From Oscillospiraceae bacterium (GTDB taxonomy: Bacteria > Bacillota > Clostridia > Oscillospirales > Acutalibacteraceae): a DNA stretch of 49,476 nucleotides. The translations under genes and the position numbers were made by a program. How positions within the stretch are numbered: position 1 is the stretch's first letter; every line of letters starts with the position of its first letter. Shown here one piece after another: positions 6,294 through 14,872 of the stretch. The stretch lies in the NCBI GenBank assembly GCA_022650455.1, contig JALCPO010000007.1, positions 1 through 49,476 of the forward strand, written 5' to 3'. The notes under the pieces were generated by a model. That model was not told where the DNA came from. It saw only the letters and a program-made list of their open reading frames with translations, and did no database searches.

Positions 6294-7469
6294 TTATCTT
6301 TTGGAAGCGGCACCCGCAAAATCGAGCACACGTTTCATAATGATTTTCCAGTCGTAGTGGTCTTTTGCGTATTCGCGCTCCTGTGCGGAGATTTCGGGAT
6401 GCCTGCGGCAGCGCTCGACGAACCGCACTACGGCTTCCATGTCGACCGGCGTCGGATTGTTCGGGATTTTAAGGGCGAAGGGCGCGTCGGCCGGAAGCGT
6501 GTCCTCATACGCGTAGAGGAACGGGATTCCCGCCGCGCAGTATTCCCGCGACTTGATGGGAGACATATTGTTCAGGTTAAAAAGATACCCGCCAAGGACT
6601 GAAACGGCGATGTCGCAGAAATTGTAACATGCTTCCAGCTCTTTCGCGTTTTTATACCCCAGAAACCGCACCCATTTCTCCACATGAAGCTCGATTGCCT
6701 GTTTTTTTAGGGTTAGGATCGTATCGTTTTCCCCGACAATATTAAAAACGACCGGGGTCTGTTCTTTTCTGTCGTATCGGGCCAAGCCCTCAATCACTCG
6801 GGAATAGCCGTGCGAAATTGTTGTCCCCGCGACTCCGAGCATATTGATCTCTGCTTTTTCTTCCGGTGGACGGCGAAGTTGGAAACGGTCTGTTGAAACC
6901 CCATTATCCAGCATAAGACAAGGAATTCCCCAGAGCTTTTTTACCGGCAGACCAAAAACCGCCAGAATATCGACTTTCTTCCTGATGCGCGGAGCCGTAA
7001 CCAGATGCTGGGTTATTTCAAGCATATGACCAATGAGGGAACGCATGTTTCGCGTTCGCAGGTCCTTTTTCAGGAACTGCCGGTATGTCCCCCAATACGG
7101 ATAAGTGGCAATCTCAAAGATTACTTTGCAGCCCGGGTTTGCCGCTTTCGCGCACGACGCGACCCGCAGAGCGTACGGATTGGAAAGGAAACCTTTGAGA
7201 TAAACGACGTCGTACGACCCATCCGCGGCAAATTCGCAGATTTTTTCCGTGACGGCGTTCTGTCTGTCCCGCCAGCGCAGCCCGTACGCGAACGCCTTCC
7301 GTTCCGGCGAACCCCCGCCCGTATTCAAAAGGACGCTGTCGCCGTCCACGCACGTATAATGCGCATCAAAGCCAAGCCGCGCCACACCGTCCGTCTGCCC
7401 GGCGACTTTCTTGAGAATTCCCGAATACTGCTTGGTATCGCTCACAAAACTTGCATATAGAAATTTCAT
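6294..7469 (-). CDS. Glycosyltransferase, GT4-like
   Basis: The 391-residue cytoplasmic protein has a two-Rossmann GT-B architecture. The C-terminal half shows VRFLGYKNAKELEACYNFCDIAVSVLG, then a conserved SPIKSREYCAAGIPFL donor-binding segment, typical of group 1/family 4 transferases. The expected Glu of the EX7E motif is replaced by a KSREY context, so the subfamily is uncertain. The ATG at 7469 overlaps the stop of the preceding glycosyltransferase by 4 nt. An earlier in-frame start would run into that gene. It probably adds one sugar of the repeat unit polymerised by the Wzy-like protein. Confidence 0.8.
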   Translation of the reverse strand: MKFLYASFVSDTKQYSGILKKVAGQTDGVARLGFDAHYTCVDGDSVLLNTGGGSPERKAFAYGLRWRDRQNAVTEKICEFAADGSYDVVYLKGFLSNPYALRVASCAKAANPGCKVIFEIATYPYWGTYRQFLKKDLRTRNMRSLIGHMLEITQHLVTAPRIRKKVDILAVFGLPVKKLWGIPCLMLDNGVSTDRFQLRRPPEEKAEINMLGVAGTTISHGYSRVIEGLARYDRKEQTPVVFNIVGENDTILTLKKQAIELHVEKWVRFLGYKNAKELEACYNFCDIAVSVLGGYLFNLNNMSPIKSREYCAAGIPFLYAYEDTLPADAPFALKIPNNPTPVDMEAVVRFVERCRRHPEISAQEREYAKDHYDWKIIMKRVLDFAGAASKR

Positions 7470-8692
7470 ATCCCGCTCCCGCTGAACTGAGAATAGAATT
7501 CCCGGTAATTTTCCGCCGCGTTGAATTTCTCCTCCCAGACCTTCCGGGCGTTTGCGCAAAGCGCGGCGTAGCCCGCCTGATCCATCGACCGGAGCTGATT
7601 CAACGCATCCAGCAGCGTCTGCGAAGAAAAATCCGCCGGGATCAAAAATCCGTTTTCCCCGTCGAAGACGATCTCGTGCGTGCCGCCTACATCCGTGGCG
7701 ACAACGGGGATGCCGAACGAACAGGCTTCCATGATGGAAACGGGAAGCCCCTCGCTGGAACTGACGTTCACAAAAACGGAAACCGTGGTATTTTTATAAT
7801 AGGCCAAAATCTCGGGGTTTTCGCGCCGGCCCAGAAACTCCGCCCGAACATTCGGCGGCAGTTGTTCCGCGAGGCCGCGGATTTCGCCTTCCAGCGGCCC
7901 GGAGCCGATATGCGTCCACAGGACCGGGAAATCGGCCCGGCGCAGAGCTTCCACAATCCGATTTAACCGCTTGACCGGCACCATATTGGAGCACGACATC
8001 AGGTGAAACGGTTCCCGGCCCGGCTTTCCGGTCCCGCAGTCCTTTGTGCCCAGATAAAACCTCCGGATTTTCCCCGCAAACTGCCCCGCCTCGCGTTTCA
8101 GCACGCCGGCCCCGTCATCCGAGCACGGAAAAATGCGGTCAATATGCTGAAACAGAAAATTCCGCATGGGCAAATAGCCATATTTTGACCGCTCGCTGTG
8201 AATGTCAAACCCATGTGCGCGGGAAATCTGCCGGACCCGCACGCCCCGTTTTCGGAGACTTTCGGCAAACAGGGCGCCCCCCGCGGCCGCGTCGTACAGC
8301 CAATAGCTGTAGAGGACAACGCTGTCGGAAGGGGAAACGGACACCGCCTTTTCCAGCCCGCGATCGATTTCCACGGCATTCTTCAGAAAGAACAGCAGCT
8401 CGTGAGCACGTCCGGGACTCAGCCGCCCCGTGCGGAACAAGCGGAACAGTTCGTGCCAAACGCACGGGCACAGCAAAAGGCGCAGATAGGCCCGGCGGCC
8501 GAGCGGTTCCCGGGGGACCGGCACACACACCGCGCCCTGCGGAATCGGTTTCGTTCGCCTGGAGCCCCGTTTCAGGCTGCACGGGCAGATGAGGATTTGA
8601 TCAAAGCCGAATGCCTGCTCCAGCTCGGCGGAAATAAATTCCTCGCCGTTGTCATAGGGAAACGTCGTGGTCAAAAGAAGCAGAATTTTCAT
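7466..8692 (-). CDS. Glycosyltransferase family 4
   Basis: The 408-residue GT-B enzyme has an N-terminal domain starting MKILLLLTTTFPYDNGEEF. The C-terminal domain carries SSSEGLPVSIMEACSFGIPV and ATDVGGTHEIV, the EX7E nucleotide-sugar binding region of GT4. It overlaps its neighbours on both sides by 4 nt (ATGA), indicating tight coupling inside the polysaccharide operon. It is clearly a paralogue of the gene at 33302-34567, with the same N-terminal FP-D-GEEFI motif and nearly the same C-terminal block. The sugar donor and acceptor cannot be read from sequence. Confidence 0.88.
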   Translation of the reverse strand: MKILLLLTTTFPYDNGEEFISAELEQAFGFDQILICPCSLKRGSRRTKPIPQGAVCVPVPREPLGRRAYLRLLLCPCVWHELFRLFRTGRLSPGRAHELLFFLKNAVEIDRGLEKAVSVSPSDSVVLYSYWLYDAAAGGALFAESLRKRGVRVRQISRAHGFDIHSERSKYGYLPMRNFLFQHIDRIFPCSDDGAGVLKREAGQFAGKIRRFYLGTKDCGTGKPGREPFHLMSCSNMVPVKRLNRIVEALRRADFPVLWTHIGSGPLEGEIRGLAEQLPPNVRAEFLGRRENPEILAYYKNTTVSVFVNVSSSEGLPVSIMEACSFGIPVVATDVGGTHEIVFDGENGFLIPADFSSQTLLDALNQLRSMDQAGYAALCANARKVWEEKFNAAENYREFYSQFSGSGI

Positions 8693-10242
8693 GGTATCTT
8701 CTCCATCTCCAGACGCTCGCTGTCAGAATCGGCCTTGCGGACGTGGGAGCCGATTTCAGCCAGCAGCAGGGCCATGAGGTAAACGCCGATGAAATAGCAG
8801 ATGTAGGTGACGTTGAAGGTATCGGTGACCCAGGACAATGCAAAGTTGCGGGAAATATAAACCAGATCTTTCAAGGCAATCAGGCCCAACGCGACAAAGA
8901 CCCACGAACGCGTCAGCAGGGAAGAAAAAGAACGGAGCAGGAAACCGATCCCTGCGCTCACGATTCCGACCCCCGCCATGCCGTAGGCAACATAAGCCTC
9001 CGCGACAAACGAGGTGCCGAACCCGCCGCCGGAAAGGTAACGCGCCGGGTCCACCAGAAACGTGAGGGCATGGGCAAAGTTGTGTGTCGTGAGGGCGAAC
9101 GCCATATTCTGCGTTTCAATAATTGGAGAAAATCCGAAGATGGTGCGGGTCAGAACATTGTTGTGGGCGTACTGCTCAAACGGATAAAACAGAAACTGGT
9201 ACGAAGTTTGATGATTGAACAGGTCCCAGTTGTTCACCGTCTGGATCACCACGCGGAAGCTCGCGCCCTGCGAATAGACGAAATTGACCAGCGAGGAAAA
9301 GAACCCCCTTTGAGTGGCGGACTGGCCCAACCGCAACTCGGCGACCAGTTCCAGAAAATACATCAGGATAATCCCGACGACGATAGTCCAGGCGATCGTT
9401 TTTTTGGTCAGGACACGCCTGCCCTTCGGAAGGAGGTTGTCCCGCAGGACAAAGTAGATCACAAGCATCAGCGCTTCGCACACGAAAATATTTCTGCGGC
9501 CCGTCAAAAGAGAAGCCAGCATGTAAACGCCGTACACGGCCAGCGGAAGTTTCAGCTGACGCCTGTCCGGCAGGGTAGCAAGAAAAACGGCAAACGATGG
9601 TTCAAAAAGCAGGGAAAGCCTGCTGATATAGGAAGGAATACTGACTTTATCCACTGCCTGGGTAAAGGAACCAAGGTAGCCGTTTTTCAGGACATAGAGG
9701 ATCGACTGCGCCAGCGTGTAAAAGGACGCCACGGAGCTGACGAGCAGCACGGCGACGCTGATCTGCCGGATGACCGGCACAAACGGCTTCTGCCGGACGG
9801 ACGCCAGGCCCTTTTCGCGCACCGCCTTCTCCCGCTTGAAGAACAGCGGGGAAGCGAGCCTGTAAGCCGCATAGACGCACAGAAAGGCAAACGTCACAAT
9901 CTGAAGCGCCCGGAACAGATTGGGAAAATCCGTTGCCTCCAAATCATATAGAATGTCCTGGTAATCGCTGAGGAACGCGACGTAAACGCGCCCGAGAAGG
10001 AGCAGGTCGAACGAACCCACAAAAACCAGCAGCGGAAAATCGCGCCGGATATTTTTGCATATGTCGAACAGAACCGCAGCATTCAGAACAAGGTTCGCCG
10101 CGAACATCGTACACGCCGCGGTCTCGTAGAAAAAGCCGCCCAGCACCGCCATCAGATTGGCCAGGACCATAAGAAAGCACGCCGAGCCGAACAGCACCGT
10201 GTTCCGCAGACAGTTTCCGGCATTGAGCCGATCTGCCGTCAT
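8689..10242 (-). CDS. O-antigen/polysaccharide polymerase-like membrane protein (Wzy-type)
   Basis: The 517-residue protein is strongly hydrophobic, with about twelve predicted membrane helices and one long loop between residues about 320 and 410 (containing SYQFLFYPFEQYAHNN). This layout is typical of Wzy and related polymerases that join lipid-linked repeat units outside the membrane. The operon context, with glycosyltransferases and a Wzz protein, supports it. It is the first gene of the operon, with a promoter at 10278-10307. No flippase or initiating phosphoglycosyl transferase lies next to it. Confidence 0.75.
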   Translation of the reverse strand: MTADRLNAGNCLRNTVLFGSACFLMVLANLMAVLGGFFYETAACTMFAANLVLNAAVLFDICKNIRRDFPLLVFVGSFDLLLLGRVYVAFLSDYQDILYDLEATDFPNLFRALQIVTFAFLCVYAAYRLASPLFFKREKAVREKGLASVRQKPFVPVIRQISVAVLLVSSVASFYTLAQSILYVLKNGYLGSFTQAVDKVSIPSYISRLSLLFEPSFAVFLATLPDRRQLKLPLAVYGVYMLASLLTGRRNIFVCEALMLVIYFVLRDNLLPKGRRVLTKKTIAWTIVVGIILMYFLELVAELRLGQSATQRGFFSSLVNFVYSQGASFRVVIQTVNNWDLFNHQTSYQFLFYPFEQYAHNNVLTRTIFGFSPIIETQNMAFALTTHNFAHALTFLVDPARYLSGGGFGTSFVAEAYVAYGMAGVGIVSAGIGFLLRSFSSLLTRSWVFVALGLIALKDLVYISRNFALSWVTDTFNVTYICYFIGVYLMALLLAEIGSHVRKADSDSERLEMEKIP

Positions 10243-10277
10243 GGATCCACCCCCGATGAAAACTCATTTTCCGAATC

Positions 10278-10307
10278 AGTATAACATAAATTTCTTGAAA
10301 CTGCCAA
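10278..10307 (-). promoter_or_regulatory. Promoter of the polysaccharide operon
   Basis: On the minus strand TTGGCA (10307-10302) and TATACT (10283-10278) are 18 bp apart, about 35 bp before the polymerase start. The -35 box abuts the rqcH stop codon. Confidence 0.6.
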
Positions 10308-12071
10308 TTATTTTGTAACTCTCAGCCGTTCCGCCGCCTGCCGGTCCGGAGCGGCAAAGATCGTTTTATTGTTCTCGTAAATCACCATGCCCGGCTTTGC
10401 CCCCTGCGGCTTGCTGACATAACGCACCTTGGTGTAGTCCACCGCGACGTTGGAAGAATCGCGGCCGCGGCTGAAACAAGCGGCAAGCAGGGCCGCTTCC
10501 GCGATCGCCTGCGGCGTCGGACGCCTTCCGTCCAGGAAAAGGATCACGTGCGAGCCGGGAATATTCTTGGTATGGAACCAGAGGTCGTTTTTATTCGCCC
10601 GCTTCAGGGTGAGAAGATCGTTCTCGCGGTTGTTCCGCCCCGCCAGGATGCGGAACCCGTCGCCGGAGCGGAACTGCATGGCGCCCCGCGCGGGACTCCG
10701 CCTCTTCGTTCCCCGCCGGGTACGGAGATACCCCTGCTCCGCAAGCTCGGCGCGGATTTCGGAAAGGTCGCCCTCATTGGCCGCGCGGCTGAGCTCCTCG
10801 AAAACTGTGTCCAGGTAGGCGAGCTCGTGCTTTGCATTCCGAATCTGCACCGTGAGGACTTCCTGCGCCGTTTTCGCCTTGCGATACTCTTTGTAATATT
10901 TCTGCGCATTTTGCGACGGTGACAGGGCGGGGTTTAAACGGATCGTCACGGCCGGGGCGGATTCCTCGTAAAAATTCGGAAGCTCCACACTGCTCCGCCC
11001 CTTTTCCAGCCGGTATAAATTCGCGCTGAGCAGGTCGCCGCACACGCGCAGGCGGTCCCGTTTCGCGCAGCGCTCGAGGTCCGCCTGCTGGGCGTTGATC
11101 TTCCGGCTCAGCCGGTCGGACGCTGTGGTGAGGACACGGAGAAGATCCTGCTCGCGGACATGCATGCGTTCCATGCGGTCGCGCTCGCCGTAAAACGCGT
11201 CCAGCAGCTCCGAAAAGCCGCCCATGCGGCGGACAACGGCGGATGCGCCGTATTGCTCGATGGGCAGGAAAGAAAAGTCCATCGGCTTTTTCGACGGACC
11301 GGCCGCCATATACGGGCTTCCGTCCGCGTTCTTCACGGTTTCCGCCAGACGGCCGACGAAAAACGAAAGCCGCTCCCAAAGCTCCGGCGTCATTTCCGCG
11401 ATTTTGAGGTCCCTGCCCATCCCCGTGCGGTGCTGAAGCTCGCGGCAGACCACGGGCGAAACGCCCTGCAGCGAAGAAAGCAGCGCCTTGGAAAGCTCCG
11501 TCCCGCCCGGCATGGAGCCGACGCGTTTTACCATCTCTTCCCTGCCCGCCGAAAGAAGGCAGAGCTTATCCTGCGGAGGAGGCAGACGGTAAGCGAGGCC
11601 GGGCAAAACAAGCCGTTCGGACGACATGGACGCGTCGACGCGCTTGAGCGCGTCGACAATTTTCCCCCCGCCGTCCACAAGGATGACGTTGCTGTACATC
11701 CCCATGACTTCTGCGGCGAGCGTCAGCGTGACTTCGTCGCCGAGCTCGTTCACCGTGCCGAAATCCAGGAACAGCACGCGCTCCAGCCCCGGCTGGCGCA
11801 CGCCGTTCAGGCGGGCCCCCGTCAGCCGCTTGCGCAGCAGCATGCAGAGCATGGGAGGCTCCTTCGGGTTTTCCGGAACGGACTCCGTAAAGTTGACGCG
11901 CGCGCTGTTGGCCCGCGCCGACAGCAGCAACTTGAAAGCGCCCGCGCGGGCCCGAAGGGCGAGGACCAGCTCGTCCCGGTTCGGCTGATAGATTTTATCG
12001 ATTTTGGCCCCGAGGGCGGTCTCTTCGATCTCCCGCTTCAGGTGCCTTAAAAATGCCCCGTCAAGAGCCAT
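10308..12071 (-). CDS. rqcH: Ribosome quality control protein RqcH (NFACT family)
   Basis: RqcH binds stalled 50S-peptidyl-tRNA complexes and recruits tRNA-Ala to add C-terminal alanine tails that mark the peptide for degradation. The 587 residues show the NFACT-N domain (1-200), helix-hairpin-helix and coiled-coil middle (about 210-430), and the NFACT-R domain near 475-575 with DLWFHTKNIPGSHVIL. The position of the Asp-Arg pair needed for tailing in Bacillus reads E97-R98 here (GLERVLF), a conservative change. It is third in a minus-strand run after trmK and the Nif3-like gene. Confidence 0.92.
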   Translation of the reverse strand: MALDGAFLRHLKREIEETALGAKIDKIYQPNRDELVLALRARAGAFKLLLSARANSARVNFTESVPENPKEPPMLCMLLRKRLTGARLNGVRQPGLERVLFLDFGTVNELGDEVTLTLAAEVMGMYSNVILVDGGGKIVDALKRVDASMSSERLVLPGLAYRLPPPQDKLCLLSAGREEMVKRVGSMPGGTELSKALLSSLQGVSPVVCRELQHRTGMGRDLKIAEMTPELWERLSFFVGRLAETVKNADGSPYMAAGPSKKPMDFSFLPIEQYGASAVVRRMGGFSELLDAFYGERDRMERMHVREQDLLRVLTTASDRLSRKINAQQADLERCAKRDRLRVCGDLLSANLYRLEKGRSSVELPNFYEESAPAVTIRLNPALSPSQNAQKYYKEYRKAKTAQEVLTVQIRNAKHELAYLDTVFEELSRAANEGDLSEIRAELAEQGYLRTRRGTKRRSPARGAMQFRSGDGFRILAGRNNRENDLLTLKRANKNDLWFHTKNIPGSHVILFLDGRRPTPQAIAEAALLAACFSRGRDSSNVAVDYTKVRYVSKPQGAKPGMVIYENNKTIFAAPDRQAAERLRVTK

Positions 12072-12122
12072 GCTGCTGTTTCCCCCCGAACGAAGGAGCC
12101 GCGGCGCGAATCCGCGGCCCTT

Positions 12123-12893
12123 TCAAAGATAGTGCGCCGGGCAGTGCGAGCGCTCTGCCCTGAGAAATTTCACGGCCGGGAACGCCCGGCCGAGCCGCTC
12201 GGCCAGCGGCCCGATCACAACGTTTTCCGTATAAAAATGGCCGGCGGCGACGAGCGTCACGCCCCTGTTTTCGGCATCGATCAGCTCGTGGTGCTTCGCC
12301 TCGCCGGTTACGAACGCCTGGCATCCGCGGGCCGCGGCGTCGGGGACAAACTCGGAGCCCGCCCCGCCGCAGAGGCCGACCCGCCCGATTTTCCGGCCGC
12401 CGTCCGCATAAAACAACCCGTCGCAGCCGAGCGACCGCTTAACGAATTCCGCGAATTCGCGCGGTCCGTACGTCCGGTCTGTCTCGCCCTCCAGAGCGGA
12501 AGGCAGGCCGGAGGGTCCGTCCACTGCGAGCGGTTTTACATTTTTCAGTCCGAGCCGCTTGGCAAGGCTGGTGTTCACGCCGCCGTCCGCCAGATCCAGA
12601 TTCGTGTGCGCGCAGATTGCGGCGATGCCGTGCCGCACCAGCAGATACGCCGGCGTTCCCGGCCGCAGCGACCGCAGCGGATGAAAGATAACCGGGTGGT
12701 GGCTCACGATAAGCTGGGCGCCCCGCTCGGCCGCCTCGCGTACAACGTCCGGCGTAATATCCAGAGACAGAAGCGCCGTTTGCACCTCCGTTTCCCCGCT
12801 CCCCGCCTGCAGGCCGCAGTTGTCAAAATCCATCGCGGTGCGGAAAGGCGCGAAACGGTCGATCGATTGATAAATCTCCCCAACGGTAGTCAT
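12123..12893 (-). CDS. Nif3-like dinuclear metal centre protein (DUF34)
   Basis: The 256-residue protein has the Nif3/YbgI fold signatures: DFDNCGLQAG near residue 22, the metal-binding VSHHPVIFHP around 62-71, CAHTNLD around 92-98, and a C-terminal GHFYTE motif. Bacterial members form hexameric rings with two metals per subunit; their reaction is not firmly established. In firmicutes the gene is commonly next to trmK, as here, with 4 nt between them. The ATG at 12893 has AAAGGA 8 nt upstream; longer starts would overlap trmK. Confidence 0.88.
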   Translation of the reverse strand: MTTVGEIYQSIDRFAPFRTAMDFDNCGLQAGSGETEVQTALLSLDITPDVVREAAERGAQLIVSHHPVIFHPLRSLRPGTPAYLLVRHGIAAICAHTNLDLADGGVNTSLAKRLGLKNVKPLAVDGPSGLPSALEGETDRTYGPREFAEFVKRSLGCDGLFYADGGRKIGRVGLCGGAGSEFVPDAAARGCQAFVTGEAKHHELIDAENRGVTLVAAGHFYTENVVIGPLAERLGRAFPAVKFLRAERSHCPAHYL

Positions 12894-12897
12894 ACTG

Positions 12898-13596
12898 TCA
12901 TCCTTTTCCGGAACCATCCCGGAGCATCGCCCGGATACGTTCCCCAACTCGAAAAAGCTCTTCCGCCCTGCCTGTTTCCCCCCGCAGGCGCAGGCCGTTC
13001 GCCCGGTTCCGCAGGCACCCCAGCTCGCGGCGCAGATACATGCGGTTTTCCCGCGTGTCCGGGGAAAGACCGCCGACGTAGGGAAAAAGCTCGTCCGCTC
13101 CGCGCTCCCGCAGGCCGTAAGCGCAGAGCATCACCGTATAAACGTGCCTTTCGTCCAGCACGGCCTGTTCCCGCAGGACAAAGAAGCCATCCCCGAGAAG
13201 GCGGCGGCGCAGGTCTTCCCCGTGCGTCATGGGCTGAAGGATCAGGCGCTTTTTTTCGTCGCGGAGCCACGCGGTACGGTGGACAATGTCCGCCATCAGC
13301 AGGCCGCCCATGCCGGCGACCACGATGTCGTCCGCTTCTTCGGGAAGCACCGCGTCAAGGCCGTCGGAAAGGCGCGCCGTGACAATGTCGCCGACGCCGT
13401 ACCGCTCGATGTTCCGCCTGGCCCTTTCCAGCGGCCCGGGGCGGATGTCCACGGCGACCGCCCTTGAAATCGCGCCCCGCTTCGCCAGCCAGACCGGCAG
13501 GTAAGCGTGGTCGGTGCCCACGTCCGCAAGCGCGGCCTGCGGGCGTACCATGGAAGCGCAGAGGGCCAGCCTTCCCCCCAGGGAAAATAAAACCAT
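12898..13596 (-). CDS. trmK: tRNA (adenine22-N1)-methyltransferase TrmK
   Basis: TrmK uses S-adenosylmethionine to methylate N1 of A22 in the D-loop of tRNAs. The 232-residue protein has the SAM motif ALADVGTDHAYLPVWLA near residues 20-36 and the family motif VVAGMGG around 92-98, then a conserved LQPMTHGEDLRRRL. The start at 13596 follows a GGGGG box by 7 nt and gives the usual short N-terminus; upstream in-frame starts add a non-conserved tail. It leads a likely operon with the Nif3-like gene and rqcH. Confidence 0.88.
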   Translation of the reverse strand: MVLFSLGGRLALCASMVRPQAALADVGTDHAYLPVWLAKRGAISRAVAVDIRPGPLERARRNIERYGVGDIVTARLSDGLDAVLPEEADDIVVAGMGGLLMADIVHRTAWLRDEKKRLILQPMTHGEDLRRRLLGDGFFVLREQAVLDERHVYTVMLCAYGLRERGADELFPYVGGLSPDTRENRMYLRRELGCLRNRANGLRLRGETGRAEELFRVGERIRAMLRDGSGKG

Positions 13597-13613
13597 CGAC
13601 AACCCCCATACCG

Positions 13614-13645
13614 AACGGCCGCCCAACCAAAGTCGGGCGGCCGTT
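13614..13645. terminator. GC-rich inverted repeat after the DUF1858 gene
   Basis: The 11-bp perfect stem AACGGCCGCCC/GGGCGGCCGTT has a 10-nt loop and lies 14 bp after the DUF1858 stop. T-runs are weak on both strands, so termination may be partial, allowing read-through into trmK. Confidence 0.5.
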
Positions 13646-13658
13646 TCCATCGTTCCGG

Positions 13659-13880
13659 TTATTTTTTGGAAGCGGAAGCCAAATGCTCGTTCAGCTGCTG
13701 CACCATTTCGTTCACATCGACCGCATGAACCATGCATGCCTGCTCCAGCGTTTCGCCGCGCGAGGCGGGGCAGCCGAGGCAGTACATTCCCATCGCAAGG
13801 AAAAATTCGGCCGAATCCGGGGCAAGGTCAAGAATATCCCCAATGAGGGTGTCTTTTGTAATCTGTGCTGTTTGTTCCAT
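13659..13880 (-). CDS. DUF1858 domain protein (redox-disulfide type)
   Basis: The 73-residue protein is a single DUF1858 domain: ITKDTLIGDILDLAPDSAEFF, then GMYCLGCPASRGETLEQAC. The CLGC pair (CX2C) is the conserved cysteine motif. Related domains occur with hybrid-cluster and other redox proteins, and the family is annotated as a redox disulfide domain; its partner is unknown. The ATG at 13880 has GGAGGG about 7 nt upstream; a TTG five codons earlier overlaps that box and is unlikely. A good promoter lies at 13944-13972. Confidence 0.82.
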   Translation of the reverse strand: MEQTAQITKDTLIGDILDLAPDSAEFFLAMGMYCLGCPASRGETLEQACMVHAVDVNEMVQQLNEHLASASKK

Positions 13881-13943
13881 AACGGATCCCTCCAAAATAT
13901 CGAAATTCCAAACTTACTTTTAACGTTTCCCTGGAATACGTAC

Positions 13944-13972
13944 ATTATAATACCCGGACGGATTCTTTGCAA
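13944..13972 (-). promoter_or_regulatory. Promoter of the DUF1858 gene
   Basis: On the minus strand TTGCAA (13972-13967) and TATAAT (13949-13944) are 17 bp apart, about 64 bp before the start. Confidence 0.65.
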
Positions 13973-13994
13973 CAGATTTCTGCCGAAGCCCGTG

Positions 13995-14031
13995 AAAAAC
14001 GCCCTTCCGTGTAACGCGGAAGGGCGTTTTT
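13995..14031. terminator. Bidirectional terminator after the GH25 gene
   Basis: AAAAACGCCCTTCCG (13995-14009) and CGGAAGGGCGTTTTT (14017-14031) form a perfect 15-bp stem with a 7-nt loop and T-runs in both directions. It ends the lysozyme transcript ahead of the DUF1858 promoter. Confidence 0.85.
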
Positions 14032-14078
14032 GATCTTCTGGAGAAAGTTTGCAGGCAACTCCGGACTCCGGCATGTTT

Positions 14079-14872
14079 TCAGGAAACCGTCACAATTCCG
14101 ACGCGCTTTCCCCATCCGGGCGCGGATGCATAAAGGCCGGCGCAGCCCTTCCCGGCGGCGTAAATTTTGAAGTAATAGCTCCCGCCAGACTGATAAACGG
14201 ACGCTTTCCGGAACACGGCGTTGTTCGCACAGGCAAAGCTGTACTGGACGCCCGGGGCCCCCGTAAACTTGTACTGGTAATAAGTTCCCTTTTTCATGTT
14301 GAAATAATACGGGGTGTCCGACCGTACCTCTTTGGAAACCGGCTTCGGGGCGGAAACCGTCACGATCCCCACGCGGCCCGCCCAACCGGACGTTGACGCG
14401 TAGAGGCCGGCGCAGCCGGGAGCGACACCGTAGATTTTGAAATAATAGCTTCCCCCGGACTGATAGACGGACGCTTTCCGGAACACGGCGTTGTTTGCGC
14501 TGACAAAGTTGTATTGGAAGCCCGGGGCCCCCGTAAATTTGTACTGGTAATAGGTTCCCTGCTTCAGGGTGAAATGAAGCGGGGTGTCCGAACGGATTGC
14601 TTTGGAAACCGGCTTCGGGGCGGAAACCGTCACAATGCCGACGCGGCCCGCCCAGCCGGACGTTGACGCGTAGAGGCCGGCGCAGCCGGGAGCGACACCG
14701 TAGATTTTGAAATAATAGCTTCCCCCGGACTGATAGACGGACGCTTTCCGGAACACGGCGCTGTTTGCGCTGGTGAAGCTGTAATTGACGCCCGGGGCCC
14801 CCGTGAATTTGTACTGGTAAGAGGCTCCCTGCTTCAGGGTGAAATGAAGCGGGGTATCCGAACGGATTGCCA
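14079..14872 (-). repeat. Three tandem 270-bp repeats in the GH25 gene
   Basis: Nearly identical DNA recurs with a 270-bp period, for example GGAAACCGGCTTCGGGGCGG at about 14335 and 14605. The two upstream copies are closest to each other. The copy nearest the stop has diverged most (YYFNMKKG, AAGKGC). High DNA identity, not just protein identity, points to recent duplication. Confidence 0.85.

Noticed and set aside
14079-14872. Regular repeats that might suggest a CRISPR array
   Set aside because: The period is 270 bp, the repeats are coding and in frame, and there are no unique spacers.
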